A stretch of 64,000 bases of DNA, taken from contig NZ_JBOFQF010000003.1 in the NCBI RefSeq assembly GCF_051660745.1, positions 124,001 through 188,000 of the forward strand, given 5' to 3'. Every line of letters begins with the position of its first letter. The first letter of the stretch is position 1. Under the pieces are notes generated by a model. The model worked only from the letters and a program-made list of their open reading frames with translations. It made no database searches and had not been told where the DNA came from. The stretch is from Segniliparus sp051660745 (GTDB lineage: Bacteria; Actinomycetota; Actinomycetes; Mycobacteriales; Mycobacteriaceae). The translations under genes were made by a program, and so were the position numbers. Below are positions 41,239 through 49,616 of the stretch, piece after piece.

Positions 41239-41777
41239 GCGTGGAGTTGGCGAACGAGTCGGGCGCCGCCGCGCCAGAGGGCATGCTGATCCACGTGGCG
41301 CAGTTCGCCCTCGACCAGATGCGGGTCAACCCGGCCGCGGAGCTGTCCATGCTCTTGGTGGACACGACCACGATGACGCATCTGCACCAGCAGTGGATGA
41401 ACCTCCCCGGGCCGACGGACGTGCTCTCCTTTCCGATGGACGACGCGGAGCCGGACGGGCGCCCGGACGCGGTCGAGGTCGCGCAGACCCTGCTCGGGGA
41501 CATCGTGCTCTGCCCAGAGGTCGCCGCGGAGCAGGCGCAGACCGCCGGGCACAGCACGGAGCACGAGCTCATCGTCCTGACCGTGCACGGCGTGCTGCAC
41601 ATCCTCGGCTACGACCACGCCGAGCCGGAGGAAGAGGCCGAGATGTTCGCCCTGCAGGGCAAACTCGTCGAGCGCTGGTACGCGAATGTGAAAGCCCAGG
41701 CCAAAGCGGAAGCGCTCGGCAAACGAGACGCGAAGCTATTGCGCAGCGTCGGGTTGGAAGCCGAAGGCGACGGCTGA
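41235..41777 (+). CDS. ybeY: Endoribonuclease YbeY (rRNA maturation)
   Basis: 180 residues. Zinc site HGVLHILGYDH with His118, His122 and His128, the family signature; the preceding LPGPTDVLSFPMDD loop is also typical. Single-strand endoribonuclease for 16S rRNA 3'-end maturation and 70S quality control. The C-terminal tail is basic and longer than in E. coli. Overlaps phoH by 4 bases; the next gene begins 3 bases after its stop. Confidence 0.96.
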   Translation: MSVELANESGAAAPEGMLIHVAQFALDQMRVNPAAELSMLLVDTTTMTHLHQQWMNLPGPTDVLSFPMDDAEPDGRPDAVEVAQTLLGDIVLCPEVAAEQAQTAGHSTEHELIVLTVHGVLHILGYDHAEPEEEAEMFALQGKLVERWYANVKAQAKAEALGKRDAKLLRSVGLEAEGDG

Positions 41778-41780
41778 GCC

Positions 41781-43169
41781 GTGAGCGTTTCCGACTCCCT
41801 CGCCTCTGTTGTCGGCCCCGCCCTCGGAGGACTTGGGTGCGCCTGCCTCGCGGGCGTGTTCGCGAGCCTGGACGCGGCGGTCAACTCCATCTCGGCGGCG
41901 CGGGTCGAGGACCTCGCGGACGGGGAGCGCCCCGGCGCGGCGCGCCTGTTGCCGATCATCGCGGACCGCGCGCGGTACGTGAACCTGCTCGTGCTGCTGC
42001 GCCTGGCGTTCGAGATCACCGCGACTGCGCTCGTCGTCTCCGTGTCCAGGGAGTTTTTCAGCTTCGGCGCGAGCCTCGCGATCGCGACGACAGTGATGGT
42101 CCTGGTCAGCTACGTGCTCATCGGGGTGGGGCCCCGCACGGTCGGCCGCCAGCACGCCTACGAGATCGCGATCGCCGCCGCGATCCCGCTGCGGATCATC
42201 GGCAGGCTCCTCGGGCCCCTGTCGAAGCTCCTCATCCTCCTCGGCAACGCGCTCACCCCCGGGAAAGGCTTCCGCGAGGGACCGTTCGCCTCGGAGATCG
42301 AGCTGCGCGAGCTCGTCGACTTGGCGCAGGAGCGAGGCGTGGTGGACGACGAGGAGCGCCGGATGATCCAGTCGGTCTTCGAGCTCGGCGACACCACGGC
42401 GAGAGAGATCATGGTGCCCCGCCCGGACATGGTCTGGATCGAGGCGGACAAGACTGCGGCGCAGGCGCTCACCCTCGCCGTGCGCAGCGGCCATTCGAGG
42501 ATCCCGGTCATCGGCGAGACCGTTGACGACGTGGTCGGGGTCGCCTATCTCAAGGACCTGGTGGAGCACACGGTGCAGAGCGCGAACGGGGGGCTTGTCG
42601 GCAAAGACGGCCAGACGACCCCGGTCTCCGAGTTCATGCGTCCCGCAGCCTTCGTCCCGGACTCCAAGCCGCTCGACAAGCTTTTGGAGGAGATGCAGCG
42701 CACCCGCAACCACATGGCGCTCTTGGTGGACGAGTACGGCGGCATCGCCGGGCTCGTCACGATCGAGGACGTGCTCGAAGAGATCGTGGGCGAGATCGTG
42801 GACGAGTACGACGAGAACGAGGTCGCGCCGGTCGACCAGATCGGCGACGACGAGTACCGGGTGTCCGCGCGGGTGCACCTGGAGGACCTCGGGGAGCTCG
42901 TCGGCGTGGAGCTGGACGAGGAAGAGGTGGACACCGTCGGCGGGCTGCTCGCGCTGCGGCTCGGCCGGGTGCCGCTGCCGGGCGCGACAGTGCGGACGGA
43001 CGGCCTGGAGCTGGTCGCCGAAGGCGGCCCCGACGCCCGGGGCAGGCTGCGGATCACCACAATCTTGGTGCGCAAGCTCGACGTCGCGGCTCCTGACCAG
43101 GAGCACAAGGACAGCGAACACAAGGACAGCGAACACAAGGAAAGAGCGCAGAAGGAGGCCATCGCGTGA
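41781..43169 (+). CDS. CorC/HlyC-type CBS-domain transporter protein
   Basis: 462 residues: DUF21 membrane domain with three or four helices (about 1-150), two CBS domains (about 205-330, including MVPRPDMVWIEAD and SRIPVIGETVDDVVGV) and a CorC_HlyC C-terminal domain (about 350-440, VSARVHLEDLGELVGVEL). Rv2366c type, thought to move or sense Mg2+ or Co2+. The tail holds a 15-base tandem repeat (43104-43133) encoding HKDSEHKDSE. Stop overlaps the era start. Confidence 0.9.
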   Translation: MSVSDSLASVVGPALGGLGCACLAGVFASLDAAVNSISAARVEDLADGERPGAARLLPIIADRARYVNLLVLLRLAFEITATALVVSVSREFFSFGASLAIATTVMVLVSYVLIGVGPRTVGRQHAYEIAIAAAIPLRIIGRLLGPLSKLLILLGNALTPGKGFREGPFASEIELRELVDLAQERGVVDDEERRMIQSVFELGDTTAREIMVPRPDMVWIEADKTAAQALTLAVRSGHSRIPVIGETVDDVVGVAYLKDLVEHTVQSANGGLVGKDGQTTPVSEFMRPAAFVPDSKPLDKLLEEMQRTRNHMALLVDEYGGIAGLVTIEDVLEEIVGEIVDEYDENEVAPVDQIGDDEYRVSARVHLEDLGELVGVELDEEEVDTVGGLLALRLGRVPLPGATVRTDGLELVAEGGPDARGRLRITTILVRKLDVAAPDQEHKDSEHKDSEHKERAQKEAIA

Positions 43170-44104
43170 CGGCTGGACCTGTCAGTTTCGACGGCGCGGC
43201 GAGACGGGGAGGCCCGGACGGGTTCCGCTCGGGCTTCGTCTGCTTCGCGGGAAGGCCCAACGTCGGCAAGTCCTCGCTCATCAACGCGCTCGTCGGCGAG
43301 GAGGTGATGATCACCTCCGCCCATCCGCAGACCACCCGTCGCGCCGTGCGGGCGATCTTGAACGCCCCCGAGCACCAGCTCGTCATTGTCGACACCCCCG
43401 GCGTGCACCGGCCGCGCACCGCGTTGTCCGAGCGTCTCAACGACACGGCGGCGGCGGCGTTCGCGGAGGTGGACGTGGTCGGGTTCTGCGTCCCAGCGGA
43501 CGAGGACATCGGGCCGGGGGACCGGTTCATCCTCGACCAGGTGCGCCGCGAGGCCCCGAAGGCGAAGGTCGTCGGGATCGTCACCAAGATCGACAAACGC
43601 GGCAGGGAGCGGACGGCGGAGCAGCTTTTGCAGCTCTCGGAGCTGCTGGGCCCAGGCCACGAGGTTGTGCCGGTCTCCCGGCAGTCGCCCGAGCAACTGG
43701 CGGCGCTCGCGGAGCTGCTCGTCGGCCTCGTGCCCGAGGGGCCGCCGTGGTATCCGACGGACCAGGTGGTCGACGACTCGGACGAGGCAAGGGTGGCGGA
43801 GCTGATCCGGGAGGCGGCGCTGGGCAGGCTGCGCGAGGAGCTGCCGCACTCGGTCATGGTGGTCGTCGAGGAGACCGAGCGCAAGAAAGACCTCTGGGTC
43901 GTGTACGCGTCCGTGTTCGTGGAGCGCTCCAGCCAGAAAGCGATCGTGATCGGCGCGAGGGGCTCTGTGCTCCGGGAGATCGGCATCGCGGCGCGCTCGC
44001 GCGTCGAAGCAGCTTTCGGGACGCGCGTCCATTTGGACTTGCGGGTGAAGGTGGCCAAAGACTGGCAGCGCGACCCCAAACAGCTCGACCGCTTCGGTTT
44101 TTGA
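43166..44104 (+). CDS. era: GTPase Era
   Basis: 312 residues; ribosome-assembly GTPase that binds the 3' end of 16S rRNA. G1 GRPNVGKSS (29-37), G2 around SAHPQTTRRA, G3 DTPG (76-79), G4 TKID (140-143, the actinobacterial form of NKxD), and a C-terminal KH domain with GARGSVLREIGIAARSRVEAAFG. Overlaps corC-like by 4 bases. In M. tuberculosis recO follows; here recO is absent and an RDD protein comes next after a 236-base gap. Confidence 0.95.
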   Translation: MTAGPVSFDGAARRGGPDGFRSGFVCFAGRPNVGKSSLINALVGEEVMITSAHPQTTRRAVRAILNAPEHQLVIVDTPGVHRPRTALSERLNDTAAAAFAEVDVVGFCVPADEDIGPGDRFILDQVRREAPKAKVVGIVTKIDKRGRERTAEQLLQLSELLGPGHEVVPVSRQSPEQLAALAELLVGLVPEGPPWYPTDQVVDDSDEARVAELIREAALGRLREELPHSVMVVVEETERKKDLWVVYASVFVERSSQKAIVIGARGSVLREIGIAARSRVEAAFGTRVHLDLRVKVAKDWQRDPKQLDRFGF

Positions 44105-44121
44105 TTCCCGGGGTCGGCGCA

Positions 44122-44240
44122 GTGATCCGCTGCGTTGTCGGCTCCTCGTGTACGCGCTCGTTCCTCGCTATCTCGGCACTCCCCCGCAAGCGGGAGGTAC
44201 CCCCAGTCGTCGCCTGCCGCCTTGCGCCTCATCTACGCCG
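44122..44240. repeat. Dispersed intergenic repeat, diverged copy B
   Basis: Shares ATCnGCTnCGTTG, GCTCCTCG, TACGCGCTCGTTCCTCGC and CTTGCGCCTCATCT blocks with the copies at 29998 and 46873, in the same order, and has an extra GC-rich hairpin CCCGC-AA-GCGGG. It fills the gap between era and the RDD gene. Confidence 0.5.
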
Positions 44241-44340
44241 GACTCCCCGGGAACTGCCGACCTCGTTCTGGTGCGACCGGTTTGATACAGTTCTGGTGAT
44301 ATCGGGCGGACAGGCCCAGGAGGCGTAGGAGGTCAAGCGC

Positions 44341-45126
44341 GTGAGCGACCCGTTCGAGCAGATGCGGATCCCGCGAGAGCAGGGCGCGACTCCCTCGACG
44401 GCCCCTGCCAGGCCTCCCGCGCCGCCGCAGCAGGCCCCGGTCCAGCCCGCGCCGCCGCAAGGCCGCAGGCTCGCCGAGTCCGCCCCGCCCGCCCCGTTGC
44501 CCGGTCCTTCGGACGACCCGTTCGAGCAGATGCGGATCCGCCCCGAGGCCATGCAGCCGCAGCAACCAGTGCGGCGGGCCGCCGAGTCCGCGCCGCACGG
44601 CGGGGCGCCTGCGGGAGCCCCGCCGCAGGAGAAATCGAAGACCCTCCTTGCCGACGTGCCGCATCTGCGCACCTACTCCGGCTCCGCCACGCTCGGAGTC
44701 CGGCTCCTCGCGCGCGCCATCGACGTCGTTTTCGTGGCGGCGATCGCGGTCGGGATCTGGTTCCTGGCCGCGTATCTCCTCGAAGGAAAGCTCGTCCTGG
44801 ATTTCAGCGTGCCGGGCTATCTCGCGTTCGCGCTCGTCTTCGTCGCGTTGAACCTGTTGTACGAGGCCGCGTGCTCGCAGTTCGGCGGCAGCACGATCGG
44901 CCGCGCGATCTTCAAGCTCCATGTGGTGCAGTACAACACCGGCGAGCTGATGGACACGAACACCTCCCTCGTCCGGCAGGTGCTGCCGTCGTTGGCGCTG
45001 CTGGTCCCGTACGCGGGAGCGCTGCTCGCCCCGCTCACCTATCTCTCCGCGCTCTGGGACCCCACCCGCCTCAAGCGCGACTGGACCGACCGGCTCACCG
45101 AGACCACCTGGGTCCGCCGGGTCTAG
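44341..45126 (+). CDS. RDD-family membrane protein with duplicated DPFEQMRI motif
   Basis: 261 residues. The N-terminal 105 residues are Pro/Ala/Gln-rich and cytoplasmic, with an exact repeat DPFEQMRI at residues 3-10 and 59-66 (26-base DNA repeat at 44346-44371 and 44514-44539). The RDD domain (about 118-258) has three membrane helices and the Arg...Asp...Asp signature (LGVRLLARAIDVVFVAA; YEAACSQFGGSTIGRAIFKL). Function of the family is not settled; some are ion antiporters. GTG start at 44341 after AGGAGG. Confidence 0.85.
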   Translation: MSDPFEQMRIPREQGATPSTAPARPPAPPQQAPVQPAPPQGRRLAESAPPAPLPGPSDDPFEQMRIRPEAMQPQQPVRRAAESAPHGGAPAGAPPQEKSKTLLADVPHLRTYSGSATLGVRLLARAIDVVFVAAIAVGIWFLAAYLLEGKLVLDFSVPGYLAFALVFVALNLLYEAACSQFGGSTIGRAIFKLHVVQYNTGELMDTNTSLVRQVLPSLALLVPYAGALLAPLTYLSALWDPTRLKRDWTDRLTETTWVRRV

Positions 45127-45168
45127 CGTCCGAAGCCGCCGGGACAGGGATGCTGTTTCGGCGCAGGC

Positions 45169-46512
45169 TCACCGCACGTGGCGCACGGTGAGCGCAGGGT
45201 CGCCGGGGGAGAGCGAGAGGCCTTCCCACGGGAGCCGCACGAGCCCCTCCGCGACGCGGGCGCGGGCTTGGCCGAGCTCTTCGAGCGAGACCACTTCGCC
45301 ATCGCGCACGAGGGGGACCTGCAACGGCTCGACGGTCAGCCCGGCCTCGTCCGCCTGCGGAGCATCGCGGGACGCGCTGGTGAGCTCTTCGACGTAGACG
45401 CCGGAGGGCCGGGAGACCCGCCAGGCGGTCTTGGCGCCGCCGACGGTCTGCTTGCTGGCCGAGCGTTTCGCCACGGGCACGTCCTCGACTTCGACCAGCT
45501 TGTACACCATCCCCGCCGTTGGCGCGCCGGACCCTGCGACGAGGGAGGTGCCGACCCCGAAGACGTCGATGGGCTCGGCCCGCAGGGCGGCGATGAGGTA
45601 TTCGTCGAGATCGCCGGAGACGACGATCTTCGCCCCGGGCGCGCCGAGCGAGTCCAGCTGCGCGCGGACTTTTCGAGCCATGACGCCGAGGTCTCCGGAG
45701 TCGATCCGCACCGCGCCTAGCGCCGGGCCTGCGGCGGCGACGGCGTTCTCCACCCCGGTCGCGATGTCGTAGGTGTCCACGAGGAGCGTCGTGCCCGGGC
45801 CGAGGGCGGCGACTTGTGCTTTGAAGGCTCCCAGCTCGTCCGGCCCCGCGCCCGTGGTGTGCAGGAGGGTGAAGGCGTGCGCGGAGGTGCCGGTCGTCGG
45901 GATGCCGTACCGGCGGGCGGCGGAGAGGTTCGACGTCGCGGCGAAACCGGCGATCCAGGCCGCTCGGGCGCTCGCAACGGCAGCCTGCTCGTGCGTGCGC
46001 CGCGAGCCCATCTCCACGAGGGTCCGGTCTCCGCTCGCGCCCGCCATCCTCGCGGCCGCGGCGGCGATGGCGCTGTCGTGGTTGAACACGGAGAGGACCA
46101 GTGTCTCCAGGATGACGCATTCGGCGAAACTGCCCCGGACCGTGAGGACCGGCGAATTCGGGAAGTACAGCTCGCCTTCGGGGTATCCGTCGACGTCGCC
46201 CCCGAACCGGAAGCCTTGCAGCCACGCGAGCGTCTGCGCGTTGAGGAACGGCTCCACCACGGCCAGCTCCGCCTCGCCGAACCGGAATTCCGCCAGCGCT
46301 TCGAGGAACCGCCCGGTTCCGGCCACGACGCCGTAGCGCCTGCCCTCGGGGAGCCTGCGGGCGAAGACCTCGAAGACACAGGCCCGCTCCGCCGAGCCGT
46401 CGGCCAGCGCGGCCTGCAGCATCGTCAACTCGTAGTGGTCGGTGAACAGGGCGGTGCTGGGTGCTGCGCCTCCCGCGAGCGCGGTGGGCGGGGCATCGAC
46501 GGGCTTCGTCAT
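45169..46512 (-). CDS. pncB: Nicotinate phosphoribosyltransferase
   Basis: Makes nicotinate mononucleotide from nicotinate and PRPP for NAD salvage; 447 residues. Family text includes TDHYELTMLQAAL, EGELYFPNSPVLTVRG, the catalytic histidine in GSRRTHEQ, GTSAHAF, and VDTYDIATGV and RIDSGDLGVMARKVR of the PRPP site. ATG at 46512, divergent from clpS with a 19-base gap; -10 TAGGGT on the minus strand is 8 bases upstream. Positional counterpart of Rv1330c. Confidence 0.95.
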   Translation of the reverse strand: MTKPVDAPPTALAGGAAPSTALFTDHYELTMLQAALADGSAERACVFEVFARRLPEGRRYGVVAGTGRFLEALAEFRFGEAELAVVEPFLNAQTLAWLQGFRFGGDVDGYPEGELYFPNSPVLTVRGSFAECVILETLVLSVFNHDSAIAAAAARMAGASGDRTLVEMGSRRTHEQAAVASARAAWIAGFAATSNLSAARRYGIPTTGTSAHAFTLLHTTGAGPDELGAFKAQVAALGPGTTLLVDTYDIATGVENAVAAAGPALGAVRIDSGDLGVMARKVRAQLDSLGAPGAKIVVSGDLDEYLIAALRAEPIDVFGVGTSLVAGSGAPTAGMVYKLVEVEDVPVAKRSASKQTVGGAKTAWRVSRPSGVYVEELTSASRDAPQADEAGLTVEPLQVPLVRDGEVVSLEELGQARARVAEGLVRLPWEGLSLSPGDPALTVRHVR

Positions 46513-46519
46513 AGTCGAT

Positions 46520-46526
46520 TACCCTA
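46520..46526. promoter_or_regulatory. Shared divergent -10, pncB/clpS
   Basis: On the plus strand TACCCT (46520-46525) is 6 bases before the clpS GTG. On the minus strand TAGGGT (46526-46521) is 8 bases before the pncB ATG. The two hexamers use five of the same base pairs, so both genes cannot initiate at once. Confidence 0.5.
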
Positions 46527-46531
46527 GAAGA

Positions 46532-46855
46532 GTGAGAAACGCGGCGACGCAGACCCCCGTGCGGGAGGCTCCTGTCCGGCCCCCGGCCGAGGAGCACGTG
46601 TCCGGGGGCGCTGTCGCGCCGGACCTGCCGTGGATGACGATCGTCTGGGACGACCCCGTGAACCTCATGCGCTACGTGACGTACGTGTTCCAGACGGTGT
46701 TCGGCTACAGCGAGGCCAAAGCGACCGAGCTCATGCTGCAAGTGCACAACGACGGCAAGGCGGTCGTCTCCTCCGGCTCGCGGGAAAAAGTCGAGACCGA
46801 TGTCGTGAAGCTGCATCAGGCAGGTCTCTGGGCAACTATGCAGCAAGGCAAATAG
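46532..46855 (+). CDS. clpS: ATP-dependent Clp protease adaptor
   Basis: 107 residues; N-recognin that hands N-end-rule substrates to ClpC/A. Contains the conserved core PWMTIVWDDPVNLMRYVTYVFQTVFGYS with the N-degron-binding Asp-Asp and the AxELMLQVHNDGKAVV helix. The disordered N-terminus (1-30) is Ala/Pro/Glu-rich. The GTG at 46532 lies 6 bases after the TACCCT -10, a leaderless start. Downstream after a repeat comes DUF2017, as in mycobacteria. Confidence 0.93.
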   Translation: MRNAATQTPVREAPVRPPAEEHVSGGAVAPDLPWMTIVWDDPVNLMRYVTYVFQTVFGYSEAKATELMLQVHNDGKAVVSSGSREKVETDVVKLHQAGLWATMQQGK

Positions 46856-46872
46856 ATTATGGCCCCCAGACA

Positions 46873-46967
46873 GCGATCTGCTTCGTTGCTCCGCTCCTCG
46901 CGTACCGTCGCTCGTTCCTCGCTTCTTTCGTACGCCACGTCGCGGTGCGCCTGGCATCTCGTCTGCC
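46873..46967. repeat. Dispersed intergenic repeat, copy C
   Basis: Shares 19 identical bases (46873-46891) with copy A and 17 of 18 at 46943-46960. Between the shared ends is a CGTAC/GTACG hairpin where copy A has TGTAG/CTACA: same place, changed pairs. Lies between clpS and DUF2017. Confidence 0.65.
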
Positions 46968-47000
46968 TGGATGACCATAAGCGTCGGCAAGGGAGCGTGT

Positions 47001-47591
47001 ATGGCGAGAGGTGAGATCCGGGTCGGCCCGTGGCGGCGGACCGGCTCGGGCGACGGGCAGCGGATCAGCGTCCGGTTCGCCGAGCACGAGCTGCAGGTGC
47101 TCCGGACCCTGTCCCGGTCGGTCCTCGGCTGGTTCGCCGAGCGCAGGCAGAGCGAGCCGTCCGACGAGCTGAGCGAGCTCACGGGCATCCGAACCGGCCA
47201 CACCGAACCGCCGACGGGGATCGCGATGCGACGGCTGCTGCCGGATATGCACCGCCCGGACGAGACGGACGGCACGGCCGAGTCGCACGAGCTCAACTCG
47301 GCGATGCGCGGCCTCCACGAGCCCGACGTGCTGGAGGCGAAGGAAGGCGCGGGACGGGTCTTCCTGCACAGCTTGCCCGAGCACGCGGGGGAGCTGGTCC
47401 TCACGCTGGACGACGCGAAGTCCTGGGTCGCGGCGTTGAACGACCTGCGGTTGACGCTCGGCTCGATCCTCGACATCGCCCCGGACACGCCGGACCAGCT
47501 CCCAGCTGGGCATCCCCACGCGGCGCAGCTCGGGGTCTACCACTGGCTCACTGTCCTCCAAGAGTCTTTGCTCATCGCATTGACCCGCTGA
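47001..47591 (+). CDS. DUF2017 protein (Rv1332-like)
   Basis: 196 residues. The family follows clpS in nearly all actinobacteria, and a link with Clp-mediated degradation has been proposed but not shown. Seen here: RFAEHELQVLRTL near the N-terminus, a charged middle and a C-terminal helix region (DDAKSWVAALNDLRLTLGSIL, HWLTVLQESLLIALTR). Start ATG 47001 preceded by GGGAG; the frame is open upstream into the repeat but without sense. Confidence 0.85.
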   Translation: MARGEIRVGPWRRTGSGDGQRISVRFAEHELQVLRTLSRSVLGWFAERRQSEPSDELSELTGIRTGHTEPPTGIAMRRLLPDMHRPDETDGTAESHELNSAMRGLHEPDVLEAKEGAGRVFLHSLPEHAGELVLTLDDAKSWVAALNDLRLTLGSILDIAPDTPDQLPAGHPHAAQLGVYHWLTVLQESLLIALTR

Positions 47592-47599
47592 CGGCGGCG

Positions 47600-47605
47600 T
47601 AGGCT
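47600..47605 (+). promoter_or_regulatory. -10 TAGGCT for the S58 peptidase
   Basis: TAGGCT ends 6 bases before the ATG at 47612 (leaderless type). Confidence 0.4.
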
Positions 47606-47611
47606 CGTCCT

Positions 47612-48661
47612 ATGGCAGAGAGCGTTGCGGGCGACCGGATCACCGACGTCTCCGGTGTCCTGGTCGGCCACCACCAGCGCATCGATTTGGACTCCGGCTG
47701 GGCCACCGGGACCACGGCGGTGCTCGTCCCCGAGGGCGCGGTCGCCGCGGTCGACGTGCGGGGCGGGGCTCCGGGCACACGCGAGACGGACGCGCTGTCG
47801 CCCGGCAAGTCCGTGACGAAGGCCCACGCCGTCGTCCTCTCCGGCGGGAGCGCCTACGGGCTCGCCACGGCGGACGGCGCGATGCGGTGGCTCGAAGAGC
47901 GCGGCCACGGGGTCACCGGGCCGAGTTGGGGCGGGGTGGTGCCGATCGTGCCTGCCGCCGTGCTCTTCGACCTGCCGTTCGGAGCGTGGTCGGCCCGCCC
48001 GGACTCGCAGTTCGGCTACCTCGCGGCCGAGGCCGCGGGCGCGGAGTTCGCCACGGGTGTGGCAGGCGCGGGGACCGGGGCGACGGCAGGACAGCTCAAA
48101 GGCGGGATCGGCACAGCGAGCACGGTGGTGCGCAAAGGCCTCGCGCGGGGCGCGCGGGTTGGCGCGATCATGGCGGTGAACTCGTCGGGCTCGGTGTACG
48201 ACCCGGAGACCGGCAGGCTGTGGGGCGAATCGGCGTTCCCGGTGGCGAAGCGGACGTTCCCCGCGTTGCCGGAGGAGGCGTTGGTCATGCTCGCGGAACG
48301 GGAACGGGCCAAAGCGGAGCAGCTGCCGATCGGGTTCAACACGACCATCGGGGTGGTCGCGACCGACGCGGCGCTCACCCGTGAGGCTTGTTTGCGCCTC
48401 GCGGGGGCGGCGCAGGACGGGTTGGCCCGCGCCGTGCGCCCGGCGCACGGGCCGTTCGACGGCGACGTGGTCTTCGCGCTGTCGACGAAGGACGAGCCAC
48501 GGCCGTTCGACCCGCTCTTGGAGCTGTCCGCGCTCAGCGAGCTGTGCGAAGCCGCCGCGATATGCGTGGAACGGGCGATCGTCGACGCGGTCGTCTCGGC
48601 GGCCTCGCTCGGCGGATACCCCTCCCACAGCAGTCTGGCTCTTCCAAAAAACCTCGGATGA
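47612..48661 (+). CDS. P1 family (S58/DmpA-like) peptidase
   Basis: 349 residues, counterpart of Rv1333. N-terminal nucleophile fold; self-cleaves before a Ser or Thr, which then acts as the nucleophile. Seen: the ITDVSGVLVGHHQRIDLDSGWATGTTAVL start, VRGGAPGTRETDAL, SGGSAYGLATADG, GAGTGATAG...KGGIGTAS and the NSSGSVYDP region that holds the likely nucleophile. Cuts small peptides or amides; natural substrate unknown. The next gene is murI, without the mec-cysO-cysM-rhomboid genes that separate them in M. tuberculosis. Confidence 0.88.
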   Translation: MAESVAGDRITDVSGVLVGHHQRIDLDSGWATGTTAVLVPEGAVAAVDVRGGAPGTRETDALSPGKSVTKAHAVVLSGGSAYGLATADGAMRWLEERGHGVTGPSWGGVVPIVPAAVLFDLPFGAWSARPDSQFGYLAAEAAGAEFATGVAGAGTGATAGQLKGGIGTASTVVRKGLARGARVGAIMAVNSSGSVYDPETGRLWGESAFPVAKRTFPALPEEALVMLAERERAKAEQLPIGFNTTIGVVATDAALTREACLRLAGAAQDGLARAVRPAHGPFDGDVVFALSTKDEPRPFDPLLELSALSELCEAAAICVERAIVDAVVSAASLGGYPSHSSLALPKNLG

Positions 48662-48696
48662 ACAGCGAGTTCCCGCGTTCTGCCCGCAGTTTCTGC

Positions 48697-48702
48697 TAAG
48701 CT
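48697..48702 (+). promoter_or_regulatory. -10 TAAGCT for murI
   Basis: TAAGCT ends 8 bases before the murI ATG, and no Shine-Dalgarno is visible, in keeping with a leaderless start. Confidence 0.35.
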
Positions 48703-48710
48703 TGCCACCT

Positions 48711-49598
48711 ATGCGCCGCCCTCCGTCCCGCCAGCAGGCGGTGGAGGCGCAGCAGCGTGCCGAAGCTCCGATCGGGGTTTTCGACTCCGGAGTCGGCGGC
48801 CTCACCGTCGCGCGGGCTGTCGCGGATCTGCTGCCGAACGAGGAAATGCTCTACGTCGCGGACTCGGCGCACCAGCCGTACGGGCCCCAGTCGATCGCCC
48901 AAGTCCGCAGGCACGCGTTGGCCGTTTTGGACTCCCTGGTCGACGAGGGGGTGAAGATGCTCGTCATCGCGTGCAACTCGGCTTCGGTCGCCTGCCTCGC
49001 CGACGCGCGCGAGCGCTACTCGGTCCCGGTGGTGGAAGTGGTGCTCCCCGCCGTCCGCAGCGCCCTCGCCGCGACGCGCACCGGGCGGATCGGCGTGATC
49101 GGCACGAGGATCACCATCGCCTCCCGCGCCTACGAGGACTCGTTCGCCGCAGTCGCCCCGAACACGAGCATCGCCTCCGCGCCGTGCCCGGAGTTCGTGG
49201 ACTTCATCGAGCGCGGCGTGGTCTCGGGGCCTCGGCTTGAGGCGTTGGCGCGCGAATACCTCGCCCCGCTCAAAGCCGCCGATGTGGACGTGCTCGTGCT
49301 CGGCTGCACCCATTACCCGTTGCTCGCCGACTTGATCGGCGAAGTCATGGGCCCGCAAGTGCGGCTGGTGTCTCCGTCGGAGGAGACCGCGAAAGACGTC
49401 GCGCGGATCCTCGCCGCCGAGCGGACGGCCCAATCCGGGTCGGGGGAGCCTGCCGCGGTGCGCGTGGCGCAGACCGGGAAGTCGGAGCAATTGTTCCAGT
49501 GGGCCGACAAGCTCCTCGGCGACAGGCTCCTGCTGCCCGAGCAGTCCGGCGCGGACGGCGCGCGGTCGGACTGGACCCGCCGCGCGGCGGTTGGATGA
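48711..49598 (+). CDS. murI: Glutamate racemase
   Basis: Supplies D-Glu for peptidoglycan; 295 residues. Both catalytic cysteines are present, in IACNSASVAC and GCTHYPL, with the DSGVGGLT N-terminal signature. The CNSAS form in place of CNTA is shared with mycobacterial MurI. The ATG at 48711 gives a 22-residue basic N-terminal extension before IGVFDSGVGG. A C-terminal Ser/Gly/Ala tail extends past the fold. Next gene after 18 bases. Confidence 0.95.
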   Translation: MRRPPSRQQAVEAQQRAEAPIGVFDSGVGGLTVARAVADLLPNEEMLYVADSAHQPYGPQSIAQVRRHALAVLDSLVDEGVKMLVIACNSASVACLADARERYSVPVVEVVLPAVRSALAATRTGRIGVIGTRITIASRAYEDSFAAVAPNTSIASAPCPEFVDFIERGVVSGPRLEALAREYLAPLKAADVDVLVLGCTHYPLLADLIGEVMGPQVRLVSPSEETAKDVARILAAERTAQSGSGEPAAVRVAQTGKSEQLFQWADKLLGDRLLLPEQSGADGARSDWTRRAAVG

Positions 49599-49616
49599 CC
49601 GTGGGAAGATAGTCAG

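Noticed and set aside
43583..43596. Era G4 motif TKID instead of NKxD as a defect
   Set aside because: TKID is, to my knowledge, the usual form in actinobacterial Era proteins; not a loss of function.
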